Shown: positions 24,227 through 34,264 of the stretch, one piece after another
How the letters are laid out: every line of letters begins with the position of its first letter
Numbering within the stretch: position 1 is the first letter of the stretch
From: Paramarasmius palmivorus
Taxonomy: Eukaryota; Basidiomycota; Agaricomycetes; Agaricales; Marasmiaceae
Assembly: GCA_037176845.1 (NCBI GenBank)
Contig: JAYKXP010000069.1
Span: forward strand, 62,001 to 126,000
Length of the DNA stretch: 64,000 nucleotides
Reading direction: 5' to 3'
Translations under genes and position numbers: made by a program
The notes under the pieces: generated by a model
The model's input: only the letters and a program-made list of their open reading frames with translations
The model's database searches: none
What the model was told of the DNA's origin: nothing

Positions 24227-25160
24227 ATGCCTCGACAACGCCTCTACAAAACATCCGCCGAAAGAAAGAAGGCACATGCACAGAGTAGCCTCAAATGGTA
24301 TCACAAGTATGTTTGAAGCCATATTAGCCTCTGTGGTGCTCACAATTGCCGACAGAAACAAAGAGAAAGTGAATGCACAGCGTCGGAAACGGTCGGTCTC
24401 CTCCCTCCTCCTGCGTACTGGGTAGCTCAAATCATTATTACAAGGGAACATGAACAACAACAGACGAGATCCACTACGTTTGGAGGGCTTAATACTGCTG
24501 GGATGACTGAGGAACGGACAGAGGAGAGTGCAGATGACAATGTTGGCTGGTGCGTTCACTCATCTCCCCTTCTTATATTAATGCCTGACAAGTCTATTCA
24601 CTGGCTCTCTGAAGCTCCTCCGCATCTCCTCAAGCCAGCGATGTGCCTGTCAATCGCAAGTCTGCAGTTGTCTGCACCCCAGTCAAGAAGACACCCCCCA
24701 CCATGTAAAGCAACGCAACATTCACCTCAACGACTCTCCTGCTTACTCTCTCCCTAGATCGACTCCTAACAAGACTGAAATACGTTACTGGCAGTTGAAA
24801 ATTGCGAAAATCGAACACGCCTTTGCACTCGTCGGTGCTGGATCAGGCGTGAACAAGGAATACTTGCAATCAGCCTACCACCTGGCCATTTCCTGCGATG
24901 ATGACACTCAGGCCTATGAGGCATTGGACAAGCTACATTCCAGGCTCGAAAAGCTCGTTTCCTATTGCTACACATGCCAGACGCGTATATTGGAGTACAT
25001 CGGATTGGGAGAAACGTTGGACAGCTTGTTGGACTTGAAGACCCGCATCCAGACCCGAAAGTTGCTAACGGCGGACCTCGCTTGCATTGTACTATCCGGC
25101 GGCATTGCAGAGCTTACCTCTGAATGCAAGAAGGGACATCTCGCCTTCCAGAAGCAATAA
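24227..25160 (+). CDS. Unknown protein with basic N-terminus and helical C-terminus
   Basis: The start MPRQRLYKTSAERKKAHAQ, followed by NKEKVNAQRRKR, is a basic, helix-prone leader that I associate with many agaric proteins of unknown function. Five exons join in phase: 24227-24306, 24356-24391, 24445-24549, 24615-24704 and 24758-25160. The second intron uses a poor donor (GTCGGT). A Ser/Thr-rich linker is followed by a folded-looking part with YWQLKIAKIEHAFALVG, LHSRLEKLVSYCYTCQTRI and LTADLACIVLSGG. No domain was recognised. A DNA-binding role for the basic N-terminus is possible but unproved. It lies in the same orientation as its neighbours on both sides. Confidence 0.7.
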
Positions 25161-25270
25161 ATTTTTGTTACGTTGCACCTGCCAAATCGATCTTGTCCAT
25201 AAGCTTTTCCCGAAAGGGTGGCCCAACCTTTTGCTCTTAACCACCACCTTGTTCACTCCCTCTTTTTTTC

Positions 25271-26077
25271 ATGGCTAAGACTCGCAGTCAGACCCTTGCC
25301 GACCGCCGTCAAGAGGAGCGCGAGGCTCTATTGGTACGTTAACTGAATGCATAGCCTTTGTTGCATGGCTGATAGGCCCTCGAAGAATGCTCAACGTCGT
25401 CGTCAAAGTCTTCGGTCGTCGTCATCGAAGACGGTGCAACCCTTTCAGGTGCATTGTTGCCTGTTCTCGAGCATCTTTACGTTGACTGACCGAGCGATTC
25501 CAGGCCCATGAACCAGTAATTATTCGTCCTATCAACAGCAGGCATGTCCGCTGGATCGAACGCGAGCTGATCTCAAATGCCTGGGACAAAATCTGGACAC
25601 GCAAATTTCCTGAAGCGGTCAACGACGTACACGACCTGCTCATCGAGAAGTGGCCTCAATACGCCTTTACCGACCGTGGTGATGCCGAACTGGCTCAAAA
25701 GTTGTCCTATCTGCGTAAAGAGGCAAGTGTTGTGGTCTTCTGCCTGTCACACTGGTTTTGACTGCAGTTCGTAGGAAGTCCGCGACTGGTTGGCAAGATT
25801 CGCCCGACTGCAGTCATCTGAATGCGGGGAATATTTTGAGGAGATTTTCGACATGGGTGAACGAATTAGCCCTGAAGAATACGCTTTGGGCGTTACCCTC
25901 GATGTCGGCCGGAGACATTGCTATCCTCCGAGGGAGTTTCACCATAACGGAGTCTACTATGTGTTTGACAAGTCCGTCTATGAGATCCTTCGCCATGTTA
26001 GGGATAAATTTTCTTTGAATACGCTCTTGAAATCGGGGCGATACCCCTTGGGTCGCGTTCAGCGGCCTTGTATGTAG
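25271..26077 (+). CDS. Unknown protein, four exons, one GC-AG intron
   Basis: Exons 25271-25333, 25386-25448, 25504-25722 and 25775-26077 are all phase 0 and give about 215 residues. The third intron begins GCAAGT, a minor GC-AG intron; the obvious earlier acceptor would cause a stop, so GTAG|GAAGTC is preferred. The N-terminus is Arg/Ser-rich (RRQEEREALL, QRRRQSLRSSSSKT). The core contains VRWIERELISNAWDKIWTRK, EVRDWLARFARLQ and HHNGVYYVFDKSVYEILRHV. I do not recognise a family. The gene lies 110 bp after the previous stop. Confidence 0.65.
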
Positions 26078-26104
26078 TAAAGCTGTACACGAGGCTCACA
26101 TTGT

Positions 26105-26350
26105 GATACGAACCCATTGCTTATTGGCCCGAATTATTATTTTTGGAGTGAATTATAATTTTTTATCGAAGATGTCAGGCACAGCGCCGACTTCGACACA
26201 ACACGAGGACTGGACGTATAATAATTCGTCTGCCTCAGGAACGGGGATCCTTCGTTTGATTTCCGATCTCGCCGTACAATGGACGAATAATTATTCTCCC
26301 TCGACACGAGGCCGAGGAAGTATCGGTGTGCGTTAGAATTATAATATCGA
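26105..26350. repeat. Cluster of AT motifs upstream of the next gene
   Basis: GAATTATTATTTTTGG, TGAATTATAATTTT, CGTATAATAATTCGTC, ACGAATAATTATTCTC and AGAATTATAATATCG lie within 230 bp. CTCTGGAATGATTTTCCAGAG just after them is a perfect 8-bp inverted repeat with a 5-base loop. The cluster covers the promoter region of the gene starting at 26396. Confidence 0.7.
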
Positions 26351-26395
26351 CTCTGGAATGATTTTCCAGAGTCACCTCTTTTTGCATTGTACGGA

Positions 26396-27186
26396 ATGGA
26401 CGTCCAAAACAGCGCCGTGTGAGTGTTTCCGTTCTCATTTTTTTGGCTATCTCTCACTGGGTGAATGTCATGTAGCTGTGGTGTTTGCCAACATAAGATT
26501 CTTCAGGCTTCGCAGGCCGACCAAGAGATTCAGAGCCTCTTGCGCCTTGCCTCAAGACCTCGCCTTCGGCCCTCTGTTCTCAAGCATGTCGACGAGTGTA
26601 CCGCGTTCTTCACAGCTCCTCAAAAGGAGTTCCTCAACGGCCAAATGAAGTTCTATTGCTCCAATCGCGACAATCCATATGATACAAACGATCGTCTTTT
26701 TTGGAAGTTTATGGACACGCTTGTCGCACGCTGGTCAATTCGCTGGAGGCCTCAACGTTGGCTGGTAGAGTGGAACAATTGGGAAAGGGCTTATTGGACA
26801 AGACGACTGGTAGCGGTGAGTCTGTCCTTCATCTCAATACAGTTTTCGGTCAATTTATTATGCTCCCCTAGCGTATCATCCGATACCTCGATATGAAGTC
26901 TCTCAGTGTTCGAGGATTGGCAAAACACTTACGGAGCTTCTTGGGCTCTGCTGCCAACTGTCCTACTATACGCCCAGCCGCTGCTGACAGCGGCAACCCC
27001 CAGGTGGACACCTCTGACGCCGAAAAGACATGTTCTTCAAGAACAATGCTTCCGGAGGTCGAACCCATTCGTCGTATTGTATCCTTTGATCCCACATTAC
27101 CTACTTCTTTCCCGCTACGAGCATGTTCTGAGGTGGATTGGGAGGTAGCGCAGGCCAGCGGTGAACTCGTAGAAGTCGTAGAATGA
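26396..27186 (+). CDS. Unknown protein with CGVC motif, three exons
   Basis: Exons 26396-26418, 26476-26815 and 26872-27186 give about 225 residues. The short first exon encodes MDVQNSAV, followed by CGVCQHKILQASQ. A helical stretch with FWKFMDTLVARW, RWLVEWNNWERAYWTRRL and VRGLAKHLRSFLG follows, and the C-terminus is acidic and low in structure. The single CxxC does not make a recognisable zinc finger. Tryptophan-rich helices are notable. No family was recognised. It lies directly left of the copia insertion. Confidence 0.62.
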
Positions 27187-27400
27187 TGTATTGATGTCGA
27201 GAAAAACATATGTCATCTGAAAACCATCGGAAGTACTAATCCCGCGGAAGTTTGCCTTGAGCTGCGACGACGTTTGTGCCCAAAAAAAATAATCTCCATC
27301 CAGTAGGTCCAAATGGCTCCCGGAGCTTGAAGGAAGCACAAGGAAGCCGATACTGTGCGCCATCCATTCGCCGAGAGCAGGAGGACCTGAATTAGTTGCA
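27115..27400 (-). CDS. Possible minus-strand exon interrupted upstream by the copia element
   Basis: From an acceptor-like AATTCAG at about 27390 the frame reads LGEWMAHSIGFLVLPSSSG, HLDLLDGDYFFWAQTSS, GFQMTYVFLDINTSFYDFYE, to a stop at 27115. It overlaps the 3' end of the plus-strand gene. Candidate upstream sequence lies on both sides of the copia element (27400-27650 and 30920-31090, the latter with ATGCATTCAG then GTGAGTATC). I could not complete the model, so the gene may be chance. Confidence 0.25.
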
Positions 27401-27649
27401 AGGAGTCAGTCGAATCATTTGGAGAAGTATTAATTTTCACCTGTATACGTCAAGCGGGCGGGTTCTAAACACTCAAGCGAATAAATCAAACCGACATGCC
27501 GACAGCAACGTCGCTGTCAATCGCGGGCCCAGAGCTCTCTTATCTGTCCCAGTAGAGATTAGAATCAAACTGAGGTCACGCAGAGGAAAAACGAGGCTCA
27601 GAGAAGCCGATTCCACCATATATGGGGTGAAAAAAAGTGGCGAAAAGGA

Positions 27650-27654
27650 GTACG
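27650..27654. repeat. Target-site duplication GTACG, left copy
   Basis: GTACG precedes the left LTR and is repeated at 30917-30921 after the right LTR. Five bases is the normal target duplication for Ty1/copia integration. Confidence 0.92.
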
Positions 27655-28020
27655 TGTCAGAGTTTTAGATTGAACTCTGTTAGCAGCGATAGCGCAGGTA
27701 AGCGCGAATAAACGATAGCTGATGACCAGAGGGGTTGAGATAACACAAGATGAACTGATGTGATTCGATGATGTATGTAGGGTTTTCTGTCTAGCTTTTA
27801 TACATGAGTGAGGGATAAAAGATAATCCTAAAGGTACGAGAATAGATACTAAGTGAACTAGAAATAACTGCACAGTCAGTGTCAGTAACTGTCAGTAATG
27901 GTAGTACAAGCGGGTTAAAGCTACTGTTCTATGTATATCTGCTTTCTTAGTAATTGTGGCATAGGCGGAATAAAGTGAAAAATAACTTGTCTAGTGACAT
28001 CTATATTTAGAATTCCAACA
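27655..28020 (-). repeat. 3' LTR of the copia element
   Basis: 366 bp, begins TGTCAGAG and ends TTCCAACA (plus-strand view). It is the same as 30551-30916 as far as I can compare by eye. Confidence 0.93.
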
Positions 28021-28033
28021 CTCCCCCTCAAAC
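28021..28033 (-). promoter_or_regulatory. Polypurine tract
   Basis: Read on the element strand the sequence is TTTGAGGGGGAG directly before the 3' LTR. This is the expected start site of plus-strand DNA synthesis. Confidence 0.8.
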
Positions 28034-28047
28034 CTTGGATGATGGAA

Positions 28048-29829
28048 TTATCCGGGGTTTGACTCTAATTCTTTGTTCGCATGTTCTGTTCGGTGATTCC
28101 TATGTGTGATCCGGTGGCAATGTTCTGTGTTCTGTTGATCTCGGTGTTTAATCTTCTGTCGGTGGTAGTATTGGTGATATGGTGGTTCCACTTCCGCTTC
28201 TTTGACCGTTCCTGAATATTCTCCTGTTGGATTGACGTTTACAAATTGTTTAGGTCCAACTTGTTTTTCCTTTGGTGACCGGTTTCCTGCATTGAGATTC
28301 ATCTCGGCGACTTGTTCTGAAATGTCGTTGATCGAGTTTTTGTGCTCCCCCTCGACGAGTGATATCTGCAATGGTTCAAGACTTTCTGGATCTGTCTTGT
28401 TCTTCTTGTGTGCCAATGTCTGGTCTGTTCCATTTTCCTGTTCCATTTCTCCATCCTTTGGGGTAATTTCCTTTGTTTCATCCTTCTGTCCTATGACTTT
28501 CATCAGCCATTCTGGATGCAATTTCTCCCCCATAAGTATGTGCTGGATAAATTGGTGACATATTTGGCAACAATGGTGCTCCTTGAACGTCTGTCCTCCA
28601 TGAATTTCATGGTCCTTGGTCTCTGTAGCTGTCTGTGGTTGATTCTTCTGTTGTCCTGTATAGCCTTCTTGATGGCGTTGTTGAGAATCCATTCGATCTT
28701 CTCTGCATATGATGACTTTGCTGTCAATCGGGTTCTGTAGATCGACCATTGTGGTTTCCATGGTGTGCATTTCCATGGCCATGTATGCTGTTTCTTTCCT
28801 TTCCTTGGGATATGGCTCCAGGTTTGTCTCTGTCGACGCGGGATTTGTGGGTTCTTCTTCTTCATATGTCCATTCAGTGAATGGCACAAATTCCTCTACG
28901 GCCCTTATTTCCCTTGCTAACCATGTGCCTTCTTCCCATATTTCCTTTTCTACAGCTCTCACAGCACTTTCATTTGCACTGTGATTCTTTTCTTTTGCCT
29001 TTCTCCATGGTTTGTTTGGCTTGTCTTCATCAGATCTATCTGATTCCTCAGATTCATCATCTGATTTCCTGGACTTTGGCTTTGTAGCACATTTTGCAGC
29101 GATATGCCCTTTTCCTTGACATCTGAAACATGTGATCTCCTTTGGATCTCTATCTCTGCCCTGACGATCATTAAATCTCCGGCCTTTTCCTCGGCTATTA
29201 AATCCTCGGCCTCTATTATTGGAATGATCTCGGGAATAATTGGCTTCCTCTTTCCTGACTTTGCCTCGGCGCATTGCTTGTCCATTTGCTTCAGCTCGAA
29301 TAGCAGCAATCAGCTTGTCAACAGTTAAATCCTTGTTTGATTCACTGTATACGGTCATGACAGCTGTGATTGTTGAATTCAATGATTGGGGAACTGATGC
29401 AATTAATGCATTCTTGAACTGATCATCCGAAATAGTGATGTTTCGTGATGTGAGTTCGTTTCGGATATTGAGGAGTTCGTCAATATGTTCATTGACTTTG
29501 CCAACGTCGTTGCAAGATAGATTGTATAGCTTGCGTTCCAGGTGTGCTTCTGTCAAAGGATTCTTCGTATCATAATCCTTCTTTAATCCTGTCCATAGTT
29601 TTTGTGATGTTTCCGCATTTCGATATCTTCGAAGAATAGTGTCCGGCAATTTTCCAATAATTGCATTCATGAGATCGGCATCTGCGTCTCCTTCTTGTGC
29701 AGTAGTCAGGTACTTCCCATACCCTATCGACTTTGCTGCAAGTTCTACACGCATTGCCCACATGCCCCAGTTTGAACCATCGTCCTTTAACTGGGTACAT
29801 TCGGCAAATGCTTTTACTGCTTTAGACAT
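28048..29829 (-). CDS. Copia-type Gag with zinc knuckle and long hydrophilic tail
   Basis: From the ATG at 29829, residues 1-190 match the copia-type gag polypeptide (UBN2-like): DGSNWGMWAMRVELAAKS, LWTGLKKDYDTKNPLTEAHL and KLYNLSCNDVGKVNEHIDEL. A Gly/Arg-rich stretch and a CCHC zinc knuckle (CFRCQGKGHIAAKC, about residue 240) follow. The last 340 residues are charged and Gln/His/Glu-rich and match no pol domain. They look like remnants after deletion of pol, read in altered frames. The same frame stays open upstream to 30238 as an acidic Asp/Glu/Ser-rich leader without an ATG. A second short frame (30367-30152) could supply a start through a frameshift or splice. Confidence 0.85.
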   Translation of the reverse strand: MSKAVKAFAECTQLKDDGSNWGMWAMRVELAAKSIGYGKYLTTAQEGDADADLMNAIIGKLPDTILRRYRNAETSQKLWTGLKKDYDTKNPLTEAHLERKLYNLSCNDVGKVNEHIDELLNIRNELTSRNITISDDQFKNALIASVPQSLNSTITAVMTVYSESNKDLTVDKLIAAIRAEANGQAMRRGKVRKEEANYSRDHSNNRGRGFNSRGKGRRFNDRQGRDRDPKEITCFRCQGKGHIAAKCATKPKSRKSDDESEESDRSDEDKPNKPWRKAKEKNHSANESAVRAVEKEIWEEGTWLAREIRAVEEFVPFTEWTYEEEEPTNPASTETNLEPYPKERKETAYMAMEMHTMETTMVDLQNPIDSKVIICREDRMDSQQRHQEGYTGQQKNQPQTATETKDHEIHGGQTFKEHHCCQICHQFIQHILMGEKLHPEWLMKVIGQKDETKEITPKDGEMEQENGTDQTLAHKKNKTDPESLEPLQISLVEGEHKNSINDISEQVAEMNLNAGNRSPKEKQVGPKQFVNVNPTGEYSGTVKEAEVEPPYHQYYHRQKIKHRDQQNTEHCHRITHRNHRTEHANKELESNPG

Positions 29830-30536
29830 GTTGTCTTCTTCGTCTGAATCAAATGATTCTTCCTTTGGTGGTCTCTTGGGAGATGGTGTTCTCGGTTTGG
29901 GTTTAGGACCTATGCTGGGCGATTCTGGTGGGTCGTCCTTCTCTTCGGCAGGTGTTCCTTTGTCTTCGTCAGATACAGGTTTATCAGTATCAGCTTCTGA
30001 TTCCTGTTCTGAGTCTTCTTTGTCCTGCTCTTGTTCCTTTTCTAGATCCTGTTCTTCTTTATCGGATTCTTCAGCAAATCCTAATCCTTGTTCGAACTCT
30101 TCAGCAAGTTCGGTTTCCTGATCAAACTCTTCACCAAGTTCGATCTCTTCTTCACCAGATTCTGTATCCTTTGAATCTGATGTCCCAACAGGTGGGAATA
30201 ATCTGTTGCTGTCCCGATGGACTGCCTGTTCTTCTTCCTACTGGTGTAGGTGTCCTGCTAGGATTCCTGCTGGGGTTCCTAGATCCTCGTAATAATTGTT
30301 CTGGGTCGAACGTTCCTGATACTGGGGTACCGCTTCTGGATTGATAACGGCTACCTCTATCGGACATACACTAGTCCAATAGTCCTTTGCTTTGGGTAGG
30401 GGATATTCCGGCGTCCCTGCTCGCCAATCGATATACGATCTTGGTTCTTGTTCCTTGGGGATATTACGGCGTCCCAAACTCGCCACTATACCAATATAAA
30501 ATCGGTATTACTCTGGTTCGGCTAAGGTTTATAGAC

Positions 30537-30550
30537 CGGGGCCCATAACC
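30537..30550 (-). promoter_or_regulatory. Primer-binding site (initiator tRNA-Met internal type)
   Basis: On the element strand GGTTATGGGCCCCGG follows the 5' LTR directly. Copia of Drosophila uses GGTTATGGGCCC, complementary to the anticodon-stem region of initiator tRNA-Met. The match here suggests half-tRNA priming. Confidence 0.78.
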
Positions 30551-30916
30551 TGTCAGAGTTTTAGATTGAACTCTGTTAGCAGCGATAGCGCAGGTAAGCG
30601 CGAATAAACGATAGCTGATGACCAGAGGGGTTGAGATAACACAAGATGAACTGATGTGATTCGATGATGTATGTAGGGTTTTCTGTCTAGCTTTTATACA
30701 TGAGTGAGGGATAAAAGATAATCCTAAAGGTACGAGAATAGATACTAAGTGAACTAGAAATAACTGCACAGTCAGTGTCAGTAACTGTCAGTAATGGTAG
30801 TACAAGCGGGTTAAAGCTACTGTTCTATGTATATCTGCTTTCTTAGTAATTGTGGCATAGGCGGAATAAAGTGAAAAATAACTTGTCTAGTGACATCTAT
30901 ATTTAGAATTCCAACA
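30551..30916 (-). repeat. 5' LTR of the copia element
   Basis: 366 bp, same sequence as the left LTR. It is followed by GTACG at 30917-30921, the right target-site duplication. Confidence 0.93.
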
Positions 30917-31069
30917 GTACGCAGCTTGAAAATGAACTTTGCGAATGAAAGCTCTGATTATATTGCGGAAACTTCAGCGATGGCCAGAGAATTGAGACGA
31001 ACTGATGAAATCTGCGAGGAAATTGAGGCGGTTTCGTCTGAAAACCGTGATGGAGAGATACTCACCTGA

Positions 31070-31110
31070 ATGCATTATAATATGGACGAGCTCAAGTCCA
31101 AATTATAAAC
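31070..31110. repeat. AT motif pair upstream of the large gene
   Basis: GCATTATAATATGG and CCAAATTATAAACGG lie 75-115 bp before the ATG at 31184, the same placement as before other genes of the block. Confidence 0.6.
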
Positions 31111-31183
31111 GGTTCCCCTCACTCCATTTCCCTGTTCCAGCCAGTCTTTTCGCTTGTCGTAAAACTCGTCTCGATTCTGTGTC

Positions 31184-34012
31184 ATGGGCCGCAAACCTAC
31201 CGGTAATCCTCGTGGAAAGCCACAGTGGCCGAAGGGCGACAAACTCACGCTCCTCGTAAGCTTGAAGGACGACTTCTTCCGAAAACCACCAAAGATGTAC
31301 ACCAAGGCGGCCAAACTTTTCGTCGAACGTTGGGGTACTCGCAGGCCCGTGGAAGAAGAGCCGACACCTGGAGTCAACACACCCGATCCCAGTATCGAAA
31401 CCTTCGAAGCCGGAGCTGTTCGTGAGGTAGAGAGGAAGCGGAGACTCGACTACCAGAGAGAGGCACGCGATGTAAGTCTTCTCCTCTTGCTGTGTCGTCA
31501 TATAGACTTACCTTGGTCATGATAGAAAATCGGCTCTTGGTCTCGGCACTTCTTTTCTGGCAAAAAGAAGGCCCTGGACAAAACCCAGGCGCTACTTATG
31601 AAGGAGATGGGTCTTATGTTGAAGTCGCAGCCACGTAAGACACCTATCAAGGAATATTATCAGCGGGAGTATTACGACGATCCGAGCCGAAACCTACGAC
31701 AACAATTTGAGCAGAGTTTTGCCGCGCAAGGTCTCCATGAAGAGTGAGTGCCGAGTTATTATTTGTTCGATGCCGTCAGACTCTGATACCTCCCGTCAGC
31801 TTTACAGTTGCTGCACGTAACGCGTACTGCGGGAAGGTTTGGGATGAAGAAGAAGACCCCATCTTCAAGAAGATGGTCATTGAGAGGAACGACAAGGAGT
31901 ACGCTGAGGCTCTTGCTGACTTCAAGGACCGGAGTGTATGGGAAGGGACGCCTGCGACGTATAACAAGTAAGATCATGGCCCAGTCTTGTTGAAAACAGA
32001 TGCTGATACCTTTGATTTAGAGCGTACACACAATCCCACCGCTTGGTCGTTCCATTTGCCGATACCATTGCGAAGCACCTCGGTATGGGCGTCTCAGTCA
32101 TCCTATATGGTCCGACTCCAAAAGGGGAGCTTGATATAGCTGTGTAAGTACTTCAGTCTCTCGAAGTGTTTCGTGACTGACTCTGTCCCTCTAGCATAAC
32201 GGCGAATGTCCCAGGGTCTGCGTCGAAGTACAAGAATGCAGAAGAATTCGATGCTGAGCGAGAGGCTCAGATGAAGAACCTGTACTTGGACTTTGCTGCA
32301 GATATGTTCAGTGAGTTTTCTGACACTTCGTGAAGATTGTCTGCGAATACTTACTGGTTCAATCGAAAGCGGCTGACGTTGTCGCGGCCAGAATATACAA
32401 TCCAGCAGCCGAGGATGATGACGATAGATCTCCCACGACGCCTACCTCAAATCACGCCTCTTCTTCAGCAACCACCAAGACCTCTGTCACCCAGCCAGAT
32501 GCCGCTGATGCTGCCGCTGATGCTGATGCTGATGCTGATGCTGATGCTGATGCTGACAGCGACAATGACAGCGACGACGACGATGGTGGTGACGAACAGC
32601 CTACCCCACGTGTCGACGCTACCTCTCAACCGTCTGACACATTCACTGCTCCGGCTGCACCATCTCCTCCCTCTAACTCCTCTTTCTACTTCTCTCCCGA
32701 TCCCAGTGCACCAAACGTTACCACTCACCTTGTCCAACAACCCGGCGCTGGTGTAGTTCCTGGACCGTTGTCCCAGTTTACGCCTCTAACGAATCAGCCA
32801 GTACCTGGACAGTCACCTCACAATGGGGAAGCACAAAGCTGGACGGGATGGAATGGAGTTGGAAATACAGTGGGCGGTGGTGGTGGTTGGGGTACAAGAA
32901 CGATGGGTGACCCCTTGAGTAATGGTTCGATGGGTAATGGTCTGATGATGACCGATTATGATATGGCAATGGGAATGGATGAAGAGTGCTTCCGCGATCG
33001 TGAGTTATTATTATTATTTTCCCCATTATAATTTCTCATGGTCTCCCTAGTACCTGGATTCGTAAACCCCAGTTCGGCTGTAGGCATTCATCAAACTCAG
33101 CAGCAGTTCTCGAGGCCAATGGTGTTTGCACCCCCACAGGCACCCCCACAGGCACCCCCAGAACAGCATCAGCAAAGCTCACCACCACAAACGGTCCAGA
33201 TCCTGCTGCCACCCCAGCCCGCTCAGCCTGTCCAGCCTGTCCAGCATCAGAAGACGCTGCTGACAGTTCCTCAGATCGTGCAGCCACCATCTCAGCCTGT
33301 TCAGCATCAGAACACGTTGCAGCATACTCCTCCAGTCATGCAGCCGCCTGTTCAGCATCCGAACACGTTGCTGACAGCCCCTCAGATCATGCAACCGTCA
33401 TCTCTGCCTATTCAGCATCCGAACACGTTACAGCATTCACCCCTGATCATGCAGCCATCCCAGCCTCTTCAGCTCTATCACATCCCGCACCTATCACAGC
33501 AATCATCACAAGCTCCCCAGCAGTTTGCTACACCATGTGGCTATCAGGCTCAGCAGCTTCCGCTCCCATCTCAGCCAATGGAGCAGGTCACGACCCAACA
33601 ACCTCCTCAGCCGCTACCTGGGGGTCGTGACGCTTTCGGCACCTCTATTCCCACCTCTATTCCACCGACATCACCAACACTTCCTCCTCCCGTACCGGTC
33701 CTCGACAAGGAAAACGATCCGCAGTTGGCCGGAACCAGACCCCGGAAGCGCCGCAACTCTCTTAATATCCCAGAGGAGGCGTTTGCTGCTGCTGCTATGG
33801 AGCAAGCTCCAGACGGTCGTCGCCCATCATCCAAACGTACTCGGGTCAACAAGAATACCGACATTCCAGAGGCCACCGAAACTGGGACCAAGAAAAAACG
33901 CGGTAGGCGTCCAGCTAATCAAGAAGGAGAGGCCGTGTCGACCGCCTCTGGCAAGGGTGCGAAAGGGAAGGGGGGTAAGGGTAAGGGTAAGAAGGCTCAA
34001 GAGGTCAACTGA
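31184..34012 (+). CDS. Large unknown protein with Asp/Ala and Gln/Pro-rich regions and basic tail
   Basis: Seven exons join in phase: 31184-31471, 31526-31743, 31800-31967, 32021-32143, 32195-32310, 32370-32999 and 33051-34012, giving about 835 residues. The N-terminus GRKPTGNPRGKPQWPKGDKL with a helical FLxxLKDxF-type segment and SRHFFSGKKKALDK belongs to a class of agaric proteins I associate with KDZ-rich regions. A conserved middle contains AYTQSHRLVVPFADTIAKHL and VSVILYGPTPKGELDIAV. A DA-repeat and acidic run (about 380-410) follows, then a glycine patch, a long Gln/Pro repeat region (MQPPVQHPNTLLTAPQI-type repeats) and a Lys-rich tail with KKKRGRR and GKGAKGKGGKGKGKK. Nuclear localisation is likely and the function unknown. 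Introns 2 and 6 contain array-type AT motifs. Confidence 0.78.
32511..32556 (+). repeat. GCTGAT coding microsatellite
   Basis: About seven GCTGAT units in frame make an Ala-Asp run, followed by Asp/Ser-rich sequence. It is a length-variable candidate. Confidence 0.85.
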
Positions 34013-34164
34013 AGCGGAAGGCGAGTAAAGGAGATTCATTTTTTGATGTTCTTGACAAACATATCGATGTTTTTCGTAAAGAAAAAGTAGCCTACGTTTC
34101 GATGTATCATGACATACTGTAATAGAAGGTTTTTGAACTAAAATAGGAACACACAATGGCATTG

Positions 34165-34255
34165 GCTAAGGGAAATTATAATCCGGTGGGTCGAATAATT
34201 ATTTAGGTGGAGTACGGGTACGGTCCCTGAGCAAGCACAATTATTATTGGGTGTG
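34165..34255. repeat. Last AT-motif cluster, possible right margin of the block
   Basis: GGAAATTATAATCC, TCGAATAATTATTTAGG and CACAATTATTATTGG occur within 75 bp, 150 bp after the large gene ends. No further motif of this type is seen rightwards apart from an isolated CAATAATTATTATAC near 58711. Confidence 0.6.
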
Positions 34256-34264
34256 CTGGGAGCA

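Larger units (their letters stand above)
27655..30916 (-). mobile_element. Non-autonomous Ty1/copia LTR retrotransposon
   Basis: Two 366-bp direct LTRs (TGTCAG...CCAACA) flank 2,530 bp. The LTRs look identical across their length and a 5-bp target duplication is perfect, so insertion is recent. The element reads on the minus strand: the primer-binding site is next to the right LTR and the polypurine tract next to the left one. Only a gag-like protein is encoded. Protease, integrase, reverse transcriptase and RNase H are absent, so mobility would need enzymes from a related element. Confidence 0.92.

Noticed and set aside
28048..28790. C-terminal part of the 593-codon gag frame as a pol domain
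   Set aside because: No protease, integrase or reverse transcriptase motif is present; composition is Gln/Glu/His-rich and unstructured.
29639..30344. Long plus-strand Ser/Leu-rich frames opposite the Gag leader
   Set aside because: They are antisense shadows of the acidic GAA/GAC-rich leader of the copia gag.
27598..30769. Two identical 73-residue minus frames starting MQLFLVHLVSIL
   Set aside because: They lie inside the two LTRs and are identical only because the LTRs are; no evidence of translation.
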